NCBI GenBank assembly: GCA_030669465.1
Contig: DAOVDN010000013.1
Location: 1 to 11,098 of the forward strand
DNA: 11,098 nt
Origin: Desulfobacterales bacterium
Lineage (GTDB): Bacteria > Desulfobacterota > Desulfobacteria > Desulfobacterales > ETH-SRB1
Direction: 5' to 3'
Shown: positions 1-8,040 of the stretch, piece after piece
Position numbering within the stretch: position 1 is the first letter of the stretch
How the letters are laid out: every line of letters begins with the position of its first letter
The notes under the pieces: generated by a model
Database searches by the model: none
What the model saw: the letters and a program-made list of their open reading frames with translations, nothing else
Told to the model about the DNA's origin: nothing
Translations under genes and position numbers: made by a program

Positions 1-3000
1 TGTTCGGGTTTCTTTCTTTCCTTCCTGGAGGTAATCACCTCGACGGTATCTTCTCCGATAGGCGCAAAGAGTTCAGTGTAAAGCGAATCCGTAATTTTTC
101 TGAAAAAGAGACCGGCATCGCGAATTACCCTGGGTTGCTGCTCTTTTTCAAATTTTTCCCTTGCTCTCTCTATAAGATACTTTGCCATAGCATAGCGAGC
201 CCAGTCAAAGGCATCCTCTTGAATCTCCGCAAGCAATCGTTCCTCATCCGCACGCAGCCTGGCGATGTCATCCGCTGACTTCATGGCCTCGATACCCTGT
301 TTCAGTTCGGCTCTTACCTTTATCAACTCTTCAAGGTCACGGTCAATATCATCTGCTCTCAGGGTCAGTTCTTTTACTTTTGTTTGTATCTCTTCGAATG
401 TAAGCGGATCTAATTTTTTTCTGAGAGCATAAATGTCGGACTCTCCGGAGATTCGCCGCATGTTTTTTTCGGCCTGGGCTATCTCATAAAGAAGTCTCTT
501 TCTTTCTAAAAACAGCTTTCCGCTCTCACGAAATTCCTTCTCGCTCTTTGCTCCTCCCTCTTGCAAAAGACCGTTGATCCGTTGCCGGCACTGCATGATT
601 TCTGTCTGTACGGACTTTAGTTGAGATTCGATTCTTTTTATCTGGCTTTTTATACTCTCTTTCTCGCGCAGGTTCCCCTTGTTTTCGTCAAGCTCAGAAA
701 CAAGCCCGTCCACAACAACTGCGATTTTTTCAGCATCCGGCATAGCCCGTCCGAGCTCGCCCAGAGTTTTTCCAACATCCTCCCTGTATCTTCCGATTTC
801 GCTTTCAAGGTTTTTGATTCTAATTTCAAGATGATCTCTTTTATTGATCTTTTTGACGGAATCACTGATTTTGTCAAACGCTTCAAGCGCTGTCTTGGGT
901 GAAAGATCGCCCGGCAGGCCCCGTTCGACGAGCCATCTCTGCCAGCTATGAAGTGCTTCTGATTGCAGCTTCACAGCGTTGTCGCGAACCCCACCTGCCT
1001 TTTCAAAAGCTTTCTGCGCATCTTTCCAAAATTTGCGCTTTTCTTCGAAAGTCTGCCTGGCAAGACGGTATTTCTCCTGCTCTTTCTGCCGGCGCTTGAG
1101 TTTTGAAAAAAACCTGTCAACTTCGGAAAGAAAATTTTCTACGTTATTTGTGCAAAATTCTGCCAGATAGGGTATATTTTCTGCCAGGGCAAGGTAGTTA
1201 TCCCGTGTTTTTTTCATCTCCCGGATTCGATTTTTCAGGACATTGATACTACTTAATTGCCGGCGGCAGGTTTCAATCTTGCTAAAAATGATAATCGCCA
1301 GAGAGGGTGTCAATTCAGCGCCAAGATTAATATTCTTGAGATGCTCTTTCCAGTCATTTTTCGCACTGCAAAGAGACTTTCTATGCAGGTCGACTCTCTC
1401 TTTCGCATCGCTCAAATCCTTTTCCATCTGCTCTACATCTATTTTAAGATTTTGAGCGTCTTCGGCCAGACGACTTTTGTGCTCAAAAATGCGGATATCT
1501 TCTTCGACACCTTTTTCCAGGGTACTCAGATCGTCAACTCTGACTGATCCGGATAAATTCATGTCTCCGGCATGCCGGCTGATCTTTGCATCAAGTTTCA
1601 GGACTTCTTCACGACCAGCGGCAAGGGTTGTTTCAATCAAATTGATCTGCTCTTTAACAGCGCCCGCCGGAGACCGATCAGCTTTAAGATCTGGTCCGGC
1701 CTGGAAATCAAATTTACGCGAAAAGATGATGAACCCTATTGTTGCGGCAAAGAGCATTCCACCGATCACACCGGCTTCTATCCACCTGCCGGACAAAAAA
1801 ACAAAGGCCGAAACCAGCGCGCACAAGAGAGCAGATGCCGCTGCCGCCCGCTTTAAGGTGCGTGCGGACCTGCTCAACCTGTTTAACTCCTCCTGCTTGT
1901 CAACAAGCCTTTCCTCCTGGTGTCTGATCTCATGAGAAAGCTCGCCGCGTTTCAAAAGAATCCTTTGCAGCGCTTGAATGGACGACCTGCGCCTATCCAG
2001 CTCTTCCCTGGACAACAGGGATGGTTTGGATGCATCCTGAAATTTTGAAAATGCCTTTTTTTGTTTTTCAAGCCCTTTGTTTAAATTTCTTTCAATTGTA
2101 CGGCAGAATGTTTCGGCATCGCTCAAAGCTTTTTCAGCCCGGCTTAAACGTAAAGAAAAGTTTTCCACTCTTTCTCTGGCGGCAATGGAATTGTCGAAAT
2201 CATCGAGGTTGACCTCGGTCCAGTCAGGATCGATTTCCCTGATTAATTGGTTTAGTTGCTCCTGCTCATAGCGCAGCTCACTTTTGCGACCTGGAATGTC
2301 ACGGATTGCGCCGGCAAATTCGTCCCTGCCGTGCTGAAGCCTGGCAATGATCTGCTCATCTGTTTCAGGTTCCGGCCTGTCAAGTCGCTCAACCGATTCG
2401 CGGGCAAGGGCTTCTTCCCGAGCAGAGTTTTCAAACTGATTCTTCTTATCGGCAAAAATCTCATCTGCTGTTACCAGCTCACGCTCCAGCCGGCCGAGTC
2501 TTTCTTCCTGCTTTCGGATTGTCTCACGAGTAAAAAGAGACCTGTCAACGGCAAGCAGTGCTTGCTCCGACCAATCCTTGCCCAGGCTATCGATTAAACA
2601 GCAAATTTCATCGCCCAGAGATCTTTTTTCCTGTTTTGCAAGAGGCAGAGCTTTAAGCTTTTCAAGATATTCGTTCTTCTTTTCCAGCAAAAAGCTTATA
2701 GCTCCGGCCTGGTGTAGAAGGATCTTGTTTACGGTCAAATCTTCTGCTTGTTTGTGCAGTCGCTCAAGATCATTTTGAAGCCCGGCAGAATGATCTTGAC
2801 GGCTCCGGATGGTATCAAGTTCTTTCTCCAGCCTGACAATTCCATTTTCAGGAAATGTGCTTATCTTTTGCAGTTCAACCGGTTCTCCAAGCTCACAAAG
2901 AGCTGTTTCGCCTTCTTGCAGGCTGATCCATTCCGGCCAGAGGTTGACATAAAACTTAAATCTTTCCTTATCCCGGCTGATCAGAACCAAATCACGTCGA

Positions 3001-3677
3001 ACTGCTTGAATTCTTTCTTCTGTCTCTTTTAGTTCGCTGCATGCCTGCTCATATCTGGTAATCTGCTTTGACGCTTTGTGCAGTTCCGACCGGATATGTT
3101 CAAGCTCTATAATCTTTTTATTGATAGCAGGTTTTCTGCCTCTAGGCTTGAATAGTTCACTGAGCCTGTCGCTGATTTTTTTATTAGCCTTTGGCAGAGC
3201 CAGCATAGCTGTTCCGGCGCTGGCCCCGTAAATAACGGACTTGATACTTTCCGCCTTCAAAGTATTGATTGTCTGCAGTTCAGCCAGGCTAAAAGCATAG
3301 ATATTCTTAAAAAGCTCATATGTTACTCCACCCAGCAGTTGTTGCAGCAATTCATGCCCGCCGGTATTTCCATCCGGTCCGTTGACCGTAACAAGCCCGC
3401 CGCCTTTTCCGGGCTTGCGCTCAACAATAAACTCTTCACCCGTATCTGTCACAAGGCCGATCCGCCCGCCATGCACGCCGCCTGAAAGAGGAGGATAATT
3501 TGGATCCTGGGAATTTGCCCGGTGAAAACCAAAGAGAATGGTTCTGACAAAACCGAGGAGGGTGGATTTTCCGGATTCATTGTTGCCCTGAAACAGAACA
3601 AGACCGGGATCCAGTCCTGAAAGAGATTCATCATGAAATATTCCGAATCCGTCAATGTAAATAGATGATATTCTCAT
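1..3677 (-). CDS. yhaN: YhaN/SbcC-like AAA ATPase, C-terminus cut off by the window edge
   Basis: Large SMC/Rad50-like ATPase, probably the partner of the metallophosphoesterase encoded just upstream. The frame starts at ATG 3675-3677 and is open to the left edge (1225 complete codons). It begins MRISSIYIDGFGIF, followed by a Walker A motif GNNESGKST at residues 31-39, the N-terminal pattern of the YhaN family. A charged, coiled-coil-like body follows. It is interrupted by two hydrophobic stretches at about residues 611-629 and 635-652, separated by a few residues (GRWIE), which predict a membrane hairpin; B. subtilis YhaN is also described with central membrane segments. No CxxC zinc hook was seen. 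The visible end (LFAPIGEDTVEVITSRKER) resembles the stretch just before the ABC signature, so the signature and Walker B should lie in roughly the next 100 residues beyond base 1. The start lacks a clear Shine-Dalgarno and abuts a 7-bp repeat array. The family is clear; the exact substrate is not. Confidence 0.88.
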   Translation of the reverse strand, partial: MRISSIYIDGFGIFHDESLSGLDPGLVLFQGNNESGKSTLLGFVRTILFGFHRANSQDPNYPPLSGGVHGGRIGLVTDTGEEFIVERKPGKGGGLVTVNGPDGNTGGHELLQQLLGGVTYELFKNIYAFSLAELQTINTLKAESIKSVIYGASAGTAMLALPKANKKISDRLSELFKPRGRKPAINKKIIELEHIRSELHKASKQITRYEQACSELKETEERIQAVRRDLVLISRDKERFKFYVNLWPEWISLQEGETALCELGEPVELQKISTFPENGIVRLEKELDTIRSRQDHSAGLQNDLERLHKQAEDLTVNKILLHQAGAISFLLEKKNEYLEKLKALPLAKQEKRSLGDEICCLIDSLGKDWSEQALLAVDRSLFTRETIRKQEERLGRLERELVTADEIFADKKNQFENSAREEALARESVERLDRPEPETDEQIIARLQHGRDEFAGAIRDIPGRKSELRYEQEQLNQLIREIDPDWTEVNLDDFDNSIAARERVENFSLRLSRAEKALSDAETFCRTIERNLNKGLEKQKKAFSKFQDASKPSLLSREELDRRRSSIQALQRILLKRGELSHEIRHQEERLVDKQEELNRLSRSARTLKRAAAASALLCALVSAFVFLSGRWIEAGVIGGMLFAATIGFIIFSRKFDFQAGPDLKADRSPAGAVKEQINLIETTLAAGREEVLKLDAKISRHAGDMNLSGSVRVDDLSTLEKGVEEDIRIFEHKSRLAEDAQNLKIDVEQMEKDLSDAKERVDLHRKSLCSAKNDWKEHLKNINLGAELTPSLAIIIFSKIETCRRQLSSINVLKNRIREMKKTRDNYLALAENIPYLAEFCTNNVENFLSEVDRFFSKLKRRQKEQEKYRLARQTFEEKRKFWKDAQKAFEKAGGVRDNAVKLQSEALHSWQRWLVERGLPGDLSPKTALEAFDKISDSVKKINKRDHLEIRIKNLESEIGRYREDVGKTLGELGRAMPDAEKIAVVVDGLVSELDENKGNLREKESIKSQIKRIESQLKSVQTEIMQCRQRINGLLQEGGAKSEKEFRESGKLFLERKRLLYEIAQAEKNMRRISGESDIYALRKKLDPLTFEEIQTKVKELTLRADDIDRDLEELIKVRAELKQGIEAMKSADDIARLRADEERLLAEIQEDAFDWARYAMAKYLIERAREKFEKEQQPRVIRDAGLFFRKITDSLYTELFAPIGEDTVEVITSRKERKKPE

Positions 3678-3681
3678 TCTT

Positions 3682-3960
3682 CTCGTTACTCGTTGCTCGT
3701 TGCTCGTTGCTCGTTGCTCGTTGCTCGTTGCTCGTTGCTCGTTGCTGGTTACTGGTTACTCGTTGCTCGTTGCTGGATGCTCGTTGCTGGTTGCTCGTTT
3801 CAGCTTTGAGCTTTGACCTTTGACCTTTCAGCTTTGAGCTTTCAGCTTTGACCTTTGAGCTTTCAGCTTTGAGCTTTGAGCTTTGAGCTTTGAGCTTTGA
3901 GCTTTGAGCTTTGAGCTTCTCGTTGCTGGTCATTATGCAATCTTCAATCTTCAATCTTCA
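3682..3960. repeat. Heptanucleotide tandem-repeat array between yhaO and yhaN
   Basis: Nearly the whole 288-bp spacer is built of 7-bp units. From 3682 to 3800 there are 17 units of the CTCGTTG type, with variants CTGGTTA, CTGGTTG and CTGGATG. From 3801 to 3919 there are 17 units of the GAGCTTT type, with variants CAGCTTT and GACCTTT. Two more units of the first type span about 3919-3932, and three ATCTTCA units occupy 3940-3960. The change between families keeps the 7-bp register. Because three units make 21 bp, the minus strand can be read as a 93-codon frame (ATG at 3931-3933, stop at 3652-3654) with a 7-residue period such as KLKAQSS and NEQRATS; it overlaps the yhaN start by 26 bp in another frame. 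This is most likely a by-product of the repeats, not a gene. There are no spacers, so this is not CRISPR. Confidence 0.95.
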
Positions 3961-3965
3961 ATCTG

Positions 3966-5255
3966 TTACGTTTCCAGCAGATCGATACAGAGCAGCTCGG
4001 AATCACGAAGAATTCTTTCGAGCATGTCCGGAGAGATTGATTTGAGCAATTTTTCAGCGCGGTGACTCTCATATAATTCACGAAAAGCAGGCATCAAGGC
4101 ATCTCTGGCGGCTTCTTGATCACTCCTTTTTTCATGAACCAGGTTGCGGAGTTCTTTTGACACGCACAATACCTGACCGAGCAGATCGTTAACCTTTCGG
4201 CGCTGCTCCAGATCTATCTCGGGCCGGCAGTTCATATTGATATCTTGAACCCAGACAAACGGCTCTTGCTCAAGCCATTCTTCCTGCGCCCTTTCCAGAA
4301 GCTCAGGTATTGCTGTTTCCCGTCTCAGATCCCTGTAAATCGGCCCGCGGCCGGTTAGAAAAATACGGCAAATAACGGGGCGTGCTTTAGCCTCTTTCCT
4401 GAAACCGTCTATGACTTCCGCTATTTTCCGGTCCAGAGCATCGATAGAACTGATATCCGCAATGCTTATCTCCGCTGAAAGCCACCTGACAACATCCAGG
4501 GGAAAGAACTCTATATCTATATGAAGATCTTCGCCGACAGAGACGAGATAACAGCCGCGCTCACCGGATTCCCGAATGCTTAAGCCCTGCGTATTGCCTG
4601 GATAGACTACATACGGGTTTGTGCTCAGAATTTTCTTTTCATGAACATGGCCCAGCGCCCAATAGTCAAAACCTGCCCCGGTCAAGTCTTCCGGACGGCA
4701 CGGTGCGTAGGCCTCGTGATCCGGATTATTGCCGCAGTTGCAGTGCAAAATTCCTATTTGAAAAAGACCGCGAAAGAGATCAGGGCCGGCTGCTTGAAAT
4801 TTCAGGGCCAGATTATCCGTCTCGTCCCTCCTGCCGTAGCTGATCCCGGAAACCGAAGCAACAGGCTTACCGTCTATTTCAATTGTCTTGCTCTCTACCT
4901 GGTCTGCCCCAAAAATATGGACCCTGTCCGGCCATTTAATTGTTGATGACCAGCCGTCCAAAGGATCATGGTTACCATGCGCTACAAAAGATGCGATATT
5001 ATGATCCGCCAGTCTTTTCAGGCCATCGAAGAATTTGAGTTGAGCCCTCAGACTACGGTCAGCGCCGTCATAAACATCACCTGCAACCAGCAGAAATTGC
5101 ACCTCTTTATCTATACAGAGCTGCACCAGGTTGTCAAAAGCATCAAACGTGGCTGAGCGCAGCATGTCCGCAATAAGCGGTGACCGGGCAGTGACGCCCT
5201 TGAATGGACTGTCGAGATGAAGATCGCTCGCATGGATAAAAGAAAAATGGTTCAT
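3966..5255 (-). CDS. yhaO: YhaO/SbcD-like metallophosphoesterase, DNA repair exonuclease family
   Basis: Predicted metal-dependent DNA nuclease subunit of 429 aa. The calcineurin-like phosphoesterase motifs appear in order: D11-x-H13 (ASDLHLDSPF), GD at 59-60 (LLVAGDVYDG), GNHD at 94-97, H171 (GILHCN) and GHVH at 202-205. The cap-type sequence YPGNTQGLSIRESGERG follows at 218-234. These cover the metal ligands of the SbcD/Mre11 family, so the enzyme looks intact. The C-terminal half (about 250-429) is less conserved and would contain the region that binds the ATPase partner. The YhaN-type ATPase gene lies downstream on the same strand, as expected for a YhaO-YhaN pair, but a 288-bp repeat array separates them. 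The start ATG at 5253-5255 puts the first motif at the usual distance from the N-terminus. No clear Shine-Dalgarno precedes it. A role in DNA end processing or repair is inferred from the family. Confidence 0.92.
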   Translation of the reverse strand: MNHFSFIHASDLHLDSPFKGVTARSPLIADMLRSATFDAFDNLVQLCIDKEVQFLLVAGDVYDGADRSLRAQLKFFDGLKRLADHNIASFVAHGNHDPLDGWSSTIKWPDRVHIFGADQVESKTIEIDGKPVASVSGISYGRRDETDNLALKFQAAGPDLFRGLFQIGILHCNCGNNPDHEAYAPCRPEDLTGAGFDYWALGHVHEKKILSTNPYVVYPGNTQGLSIRESGERGCYLVSVGEDLHIDIEFFPLDVVRWLSAEISIADISSIDALDRKIAEVIDGFRKEAKARPVICRIFLTGRGPIYRDLRRETAIPELLERAQEEWLEQEPFVWVQDINMNCRPEIDLEQRRKVNDLLGQVLCVSKELRNLVHEKRSDQEAARDALMPAFRELYESHRAEKLLKSISPDMLERILRDSELLCIDLLET

Positions 5256-5266
5256 TTTTTAGATTC

Positions 5267-5366
5267 AGCCACAGACCCACACAGACAGACACAGACAAGA
5301 TAATGAAAGTAAAGTTCATCCGTGCCCCGTAAGTCGGAACGATCGTACTGGGGTGTGTCTGTGGCT
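5267..5366. repeat. Imperfect inverted repeat in the yhaO-gspF divergent spacer
   Basis: AGCCACAGAC at 5267-5276 is exactly repeated in inverse orientation as GTCTGTGGCT at 5357-5366. The similarity extends inward (ACCCACAC against GTGTGTCT). The left arm continues as an ACACAGAC-rich stretch to about 5296. It looks like a dispersed intergenic repeat rather than an operator. It lies immediately upstream of the yhaO start and so would fall in its 5' untranslated region or promoter. Confidence 0.75.
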
Positions 5367-5394
5367 AAGAATTAATAATAACTTGATTAACGGA

Positions 5395-5424
5395 TTGATT
5401 TAATGCAAAAATAGAATACATAAT
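5395..5424 (+). promoter_or_regulatory. Possible sigma-70-type promoter for gspF
   Basis: TTGATT (5395-5400) and CATAAT (5419-5424) are separated by 18 bp in an AT-rich stretch and match the -35 and -10 consensus at 4 and 5 of 6 positions. It would give a leader of about 150 nt that contains the 5475-5542 hairpin. AT-rich DNA gives many chance matches, so this is only a candidate. No other strong promoter was seen between the divergent genes. Confidence 0.25.
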
Positions 5425-5474
5425 TTTTAGTATTTTCGTCAAGCAATCATCTTAAAAATAAGTACAATGAACTT

Positions 5475-5542
5475 TTTTTTGACAGGATTAACAAGATTTA
5501 CATGATTTCTATCCTGATCATCCTGTATATCCTGTCAAAAAA
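5475..5542. repeat. Dispersed palindromic GACAGGAT-type repeat upstream of gspF
   Basis: Perfect 14-bp arms, TTTTTTGACAGGAT (5475-5488) and its inverse at 5529-5542. Further imperfect pairing between the arms uses the periodic AACAAGATTTACATGAT and ATCCTGATCATCCTGTAT. Repeats of this type are widespread between genes of many bacteria (general knowledge). A related left arm occurs at 9255-9280 and a right arm at 9861-9881 in this window. If transcribed it would form a long hairpin ending about 40 nt before the gspF start, and flanking T and A runs could make it act as a terminator in either direction. Confidence 0.8.
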
Positions 5543-5581
5543 TGGGATTCCCTATACCATTAAATTAGTTAGTAAATACAA

Positions 5582-6808
5582 ATGCCGGTATATGAATATA
5601 CAGCTTTAGATGTAAAGGGAAAGAATGTTTCTGGTATTGTTGACGCTGAAAGCGCTCCTGCGGCCCGCCAAAAGCTTCGCGGTTCCGGAACCTTTCCTGT
5701 CTCAATAAATGAAGTTCACGACACTCCCACAAAAAAAGAGTCCAGAACTTTTTCTCTATTACGTCCCTTTGCCCGCATCAGGGCGTCTGAAGTTTCGGCA
5801 ATAACAAGACAACTGGCCACTTTAGTTGGCGCAGGCTTTCCGCTTGTATCAGCTATCGACGCTCTGATACCTCAAACCGGGTCTCATCCGTTCAAGAAAA
5901 TCCTGGCGCAAATCAAGGATTCAATTGTTGAAGGAAACAGCTTTGCAAACGCCCTGTCCATGTATCCAGGTGCTTTCTCATCGCTATATGTAAACATGGT
6001 GCGTGCCGGTGAAAGTTCAGGTACTCTTGAAATCGTTCTGGATCGGCTTGCAGACATTACCGAAAAGCAACAGGCCCTAAAGAATCGTATAAAATCAGCT
6101 CTGGCCTATCCTATTTTAATGTCTCTTATAGGTGCAATTGTCCTGTTTGTTCTTCTGGCGTTTATTGTGCCCAGCATAACTTCGATATTTACTGAAATGA
6201 ACCAGGTTCTTCCGGCTCCGACCCTCTTTCTTATTGCTGTCAGCAACCTGTTTAAATTCTACTGGTGGGTTATTTTTGTTCTAATAGCGGGAATGGTATT
6301 TACCATGCGCAGTATCAAAAAAACAAAAAAAGGGCGTTATTTTTGGGATAAAACCATCCTTTTTTTGCCCGGCATAGGCATCCTGGCAAAAAAACTGGCT
6401 GTGGCCAGGTTTGCCAGAACTCTTGGCTCGCTGCTTGAAAATGGCGTTTCCATGTTGTCTGCGCTTGAAATTGTAAAAAATATAGCGGGAAATGTGCTGA
6501 TTTCCAATTCAGTTGAAGAAGCTGCAAGGGAAGTTGGGAAAGGGCAGGGGCTTGGAGCTGCCCTTGCTCTGTCTAAGATTTTTCCGCATCTTTCAATTCA
6601 GATGATTCAAGTCGGAGAACAGACCGGCAAACTGGAATCGATGTTGAATAAAATAGCGGATGCTTACGACAATGAAGTGGAATCGAGTGTAATGAGCATG
6701 ACCTCGCTGCTGGAGCCTGTTATGATATTAATTATGGGAGTTGTTGTCGGTTTTATAGTCCTTTCAATATGCCTTCCGATATTTGAAATGAATCAATTGA
6801 TCAGATAA
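5582..6808 (+). CDS. gspF: Type II secretion inner-membrane platform protein GspF
   Basis: Polytopic inner-membrane protein (408 aa) that forms the core of the type II secretion platform and links the ATPase GspE to pseudopilus assembly. The N-terminus [20 protein letters not shown] is typical of GspF. Two tandem T2SSF domains are visible at about residues 71-194 and 274-396. Each carries the conserved glycine-glutamate motif ([11 protein letters not shown] at 140-150, [11 protein letters not shown] at 342-352). Hydrophobic segments lie at about 174-196, 221-242 and 377-400, giving the usual three-helix topology. The stretch from RIKSALAYP (169-177) to IVP (195-197) fits the family signature. 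The stop TAA (6806-6808) is 20 bp before the gspG start, so the two are in one operon. The start has no recognisable Shine-Dalgarno. PilC of type IV pili is homologous, but the gspG-K genes that follow decide for type II secretion. gspE is not upstream. Confidence 0.96.
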   Translation: MPVYEYTALDVKGKNVSGIVDAESAPAARQKLRGSGTFPVSINEVHDTPTKKESRTFSLLRPFARIRASEVSAITRQLATLVGAGFPLVSAIDALIPQTGSHPFKKILAQIKDSIVEGNSFANALSMYPGAFSSLYVNMVRAGESSGTLEIVLDRLADITEKQQALKNRIKSALAYPILMSLIGAIVLFVLLAFIVPSITSIFTEMNQVLPAPTLFLIAVSNLFKFYWWVIFVLIAGMVFTMRSIKKTKKGRYFWDKTILFLPGIGILAKKLAVARFARTLGSLLENGVSMLSALEIVKNIAGNVLISNSVEEAAREVGKGQGLGAALALSKIFPHLSIQMIQVGEQTGKLESMLNKIADAYDNEVESSVMSMTSLLEPVMILIMGVVVGFIVLSICLPIFEMNQLIR

Positions 6809-6818
6809 TGAGAATTTT

Positions 6819-6824
6819 AGGAGG
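6819..6824 (+). promoter_or_regulatory. Ribosome binding site of gspG
   Basis: AGGAGG lies 4 nt before ATG 6829. It decides for this start over the in-frame ATG at 6808, which overlaps the gspF stop and would add seven residues to the leader. It is the only textbook Shine-Dalgarno seen before any gene in the window, which suits the most abundant product of the operon. Confidence 0.8.
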
Positions 6825-6828
6825 AATA

Positions 6829-7284
6829 ATGGACGAAAAGATTCTGCTAAAAAAGATCGACCGCCGTGGATTTACACTTATTGAGTTGATGGTTGTCATT
6901 GTAATATTGGGAATTCTTGCCGGGCTTATTGTGCCTAGGATAATGGGGCGGCCTGAAGAAGCAAAACAGCTTAAGGCAAAGATGCAGATAGAGAGCCTCG
7001 AAACAGCCCTGAAATTATACAAGCTGGATACCGGCATGTATCCAGATACAGAACAGGGTCTGCAAGCTCTGGTTGAGCCTCCGGAGACAGGTATAATCCC
7101 GAAGAAATGGCGAAAGGGCGGGTATCTTGAAAAAGGCAGGCTTCCGAAAGATCCATGGGAAAACGAATTTGTTTATCTTTCCCCCGGTCTTCGTGGCGAT
7201 TTTGACATAATTTCATACGGAGCCGACGGTGTGCCTGGAGGAGAAGACAAGAACAAGGATATCAATAACTGGGAGATTGAATAG
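6829..7284 (+). CDS. gspG: Type II secretion major pseudopilin GspG
   Basis: Major subunit of the periplasmic pseudopilus, 151 aa from the chosen start. The leader [14 protein letters not shown] (14 residues) ends in the prepilin peptidase site G14/F15 with Glu at +5 ([18 protein letters not shown]), so it should be cleaved and N-methylated by GspO/PilD and packed through its N-terminal helix. The C-terminal region is diagnostic of GspG rather than Pil[15 protein letters not shown] (108-120), then [15 protein letters not shown] (125-139) and DINNWE at the end. The acidic residues in this loop are those used for calcium binding in the family. The start follows an AGGAGG, and the length is normal. 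It lies 20 bp after gspF. A 228-bp repeat-filled spacer separates it from gspH. Confidence 0.97.
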   Translation: MDEKILLKKIDRRGFTLIELMVVIVILGILAGLIVPRIMGRPEEAKQLKAKMQIESLETALKLYKLDTGMYPDTEQGLQALVEPPETGIIPKKWRKGGYLEKGRLPKDPWENEFVYLSPGLRGDFDIISYGADGVPGGEDKNKDINNWEIE

Positions 7285-7331
7285 GCAAAGGGATTGGTTG
7301 AATTGGGAATGGGGAACGGGGAATTTAGGAT

Positions 7332-7412
7332 GATTGGTGGATTGGGTGATTGGTGGATTGGGTGAAATGTTTAAATAATCTGCGGAAATCTGCGAAATCT
7401 GTGGATGGGATT
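7332..7412. repeat. 8-bp tandem repeat plus 50-bp dispersed unit, copy 1 (gspG-gspH spacer)
   Basis: Four 8-bp units, alternating GATTGGTG and GATTGGGT, occupy 7332-7363. They run into a 50-bp unit (7363-7412) that begins TGAAATGTTTAAATAATCTG and ends GTGGATGGGATT. The same 50 bp recurs without a mismatch at 8488-8537 ahead of gspJ. Inside it, TCTGCGGAAATCTGCGAAATCTG is itself internally repetitive. The 46 bp between the gspG stop and the first unit are G-rich (runs such as GGGAATGGGGAACGGGG) with no gene. Open frames on the opposite strand across this unit are translations of the repeat, not genes. Confidence 0.93.
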
Positions 7413-7420
7413 TAGGGATT

Positions 7421-7546
7421 AATGACCAGCAAGGAACAACCTGCAACCAGCAACCAATGACCAATGACCAATGACCAGTAACCAATGACAAATGACTAAT
7501 GACTAATGACTAATGACCAGTAACCAGCGACGAGCGACGAGCAACT
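7421..7546. repeat. Heptanucleotide array of 18 units running into gspH
   Basis: Exactly 18 consecutive 7-bp units in one register. Types are AATGACC, AATGACT, AATGACA, AGTAACC, AGCAACC and AGCGACG, with three or four diverged units near the left end. The last five units (from 7512) are inside gspH and encode residues 1-11 of its leader. Each AATGAC unit contains an ATG, nine in all. Of the late ones I read (7492, 7499, 7506 and 7513), only the ATG at 7513 avoids a stop inside the array and enters the gspH frame. The array is followed by the junction CTCTACGTAACGGC, close to CTCTGCATAACGGC at the same place in gspJ. Confidence 0.95.
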
Positions 7547-8040
7547 CTCTACGTAACGGCTTCACCCTCATTGAGCTTATTGTTGTAGTCTTCCTTATCA
7601 GCATTATGCTCTTTTTCACTATGCCGCGATTTCAGGATGCTGTTCTGTCGGATAAGACAAAAAAAACTTCGCTCTGGATTATAGGAAAAGTGCGGGCTTT
7701 AAAAGAGAAAGCGGTTAGCGATCAGAAGCTTTACACTCTTCATGTAAATTTGGATGCCGACAGGCTGTGGATAACAAATGAGTCAATGTCGGAAGAAGAG
7801 CTTCAAAATGCGGAGCGGCAAGGATATGAGCTTCCGAACGATGTAAAAGCGCTGGATGTTGAATATCCTGATAAAGGAAAAATTTCAGCCAGCCTGGCCG
7901 ACATCTGTTTTTACAAAAAAGGTTATTCTGATAAGGCCTTGATTCATATTGAAGATGACGACAAGAAGCTGTCTTTTCTAATTGAACCTTTTCTATCCGG
8001 GGTAAAACTGTATGAGAAATATGCCGGCTTTGAAGATTGA
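7513..8040 (+). CDS. gspH: Type II secretion minor pseudopilin GspH
   Basis: Minor pseudopilin of 175 aa, thought in this family to connect the GspK-I-J tip to the GspG fibre. The leader MTSNQRRATSNSLRNG (16 residues) precedes the cleavage site G16/F17 with Glu at +5 (FTLIELIVVVFLISIM), followed by a weakly conserved periplasmic domain. The placement between gspG and gspI and the size fit GspH; sequence alone in this fast-evolving family would be less certain. The ATG at 7513 is the only start in frame, since TGA lies two codons upstream and no ATG, GTG or TTG follows before the cleavage site. That ATG and the first 11 codons lie in a 7-bp tandem array, and no Shine-Dalgarno is visible, so expression may be low or depend on upstream translation. 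The last 29 bp overlap gspI in another frame. Confidence 0.9.
   Translation: MTSNQRRATSNSLRNGFTLIELIVVVFLISIMLFFTMPRFQDAVLSDKTKKTSLWIIGKVRALKEKAVSDQKLYTLHVNLDADRLWITNESMSEEELQNAERQGYELPNDVKALDVEYPDKGKISASLADICFYKKGYSDKALIHIEDDDKKLSFLIEPFLSGVKLYEKYAGFED

Noticed and set aside
1..3677. Whether the left region is non-coding or frameshifted, since only short frames appear there on the plus strand
   Set aside because: Reading the minus-strand triplets line by line across nearly all of the region showed no stop in the frame starting at 3677; the short plus-strand frames are shadows.
3682..3932. Dense short repeats that could suggest a CRISPR array
   Set aside because: The units are 7 bp with no spacers between them, and no cas genes are nearby; it is a tandem array.
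3652..3933. 93-codon minus-strand frame with a 7-residue period as a coiled-coil protein gene
   Set aside because: It is entirely explained by 7-bp repeats read in one frame, has no convincing ribosome site, and runs into the yhaN start. Kept as a finding, not annotated as a gene.
7213..7491. Minus-strand frame containing SHPQISQISADYLNIS
   Set aside because: It is the translation of the 50-bp dispersed unit and flanking arrays; the same peptide appears opposite gspJ at 8269-8559 for the same reason.
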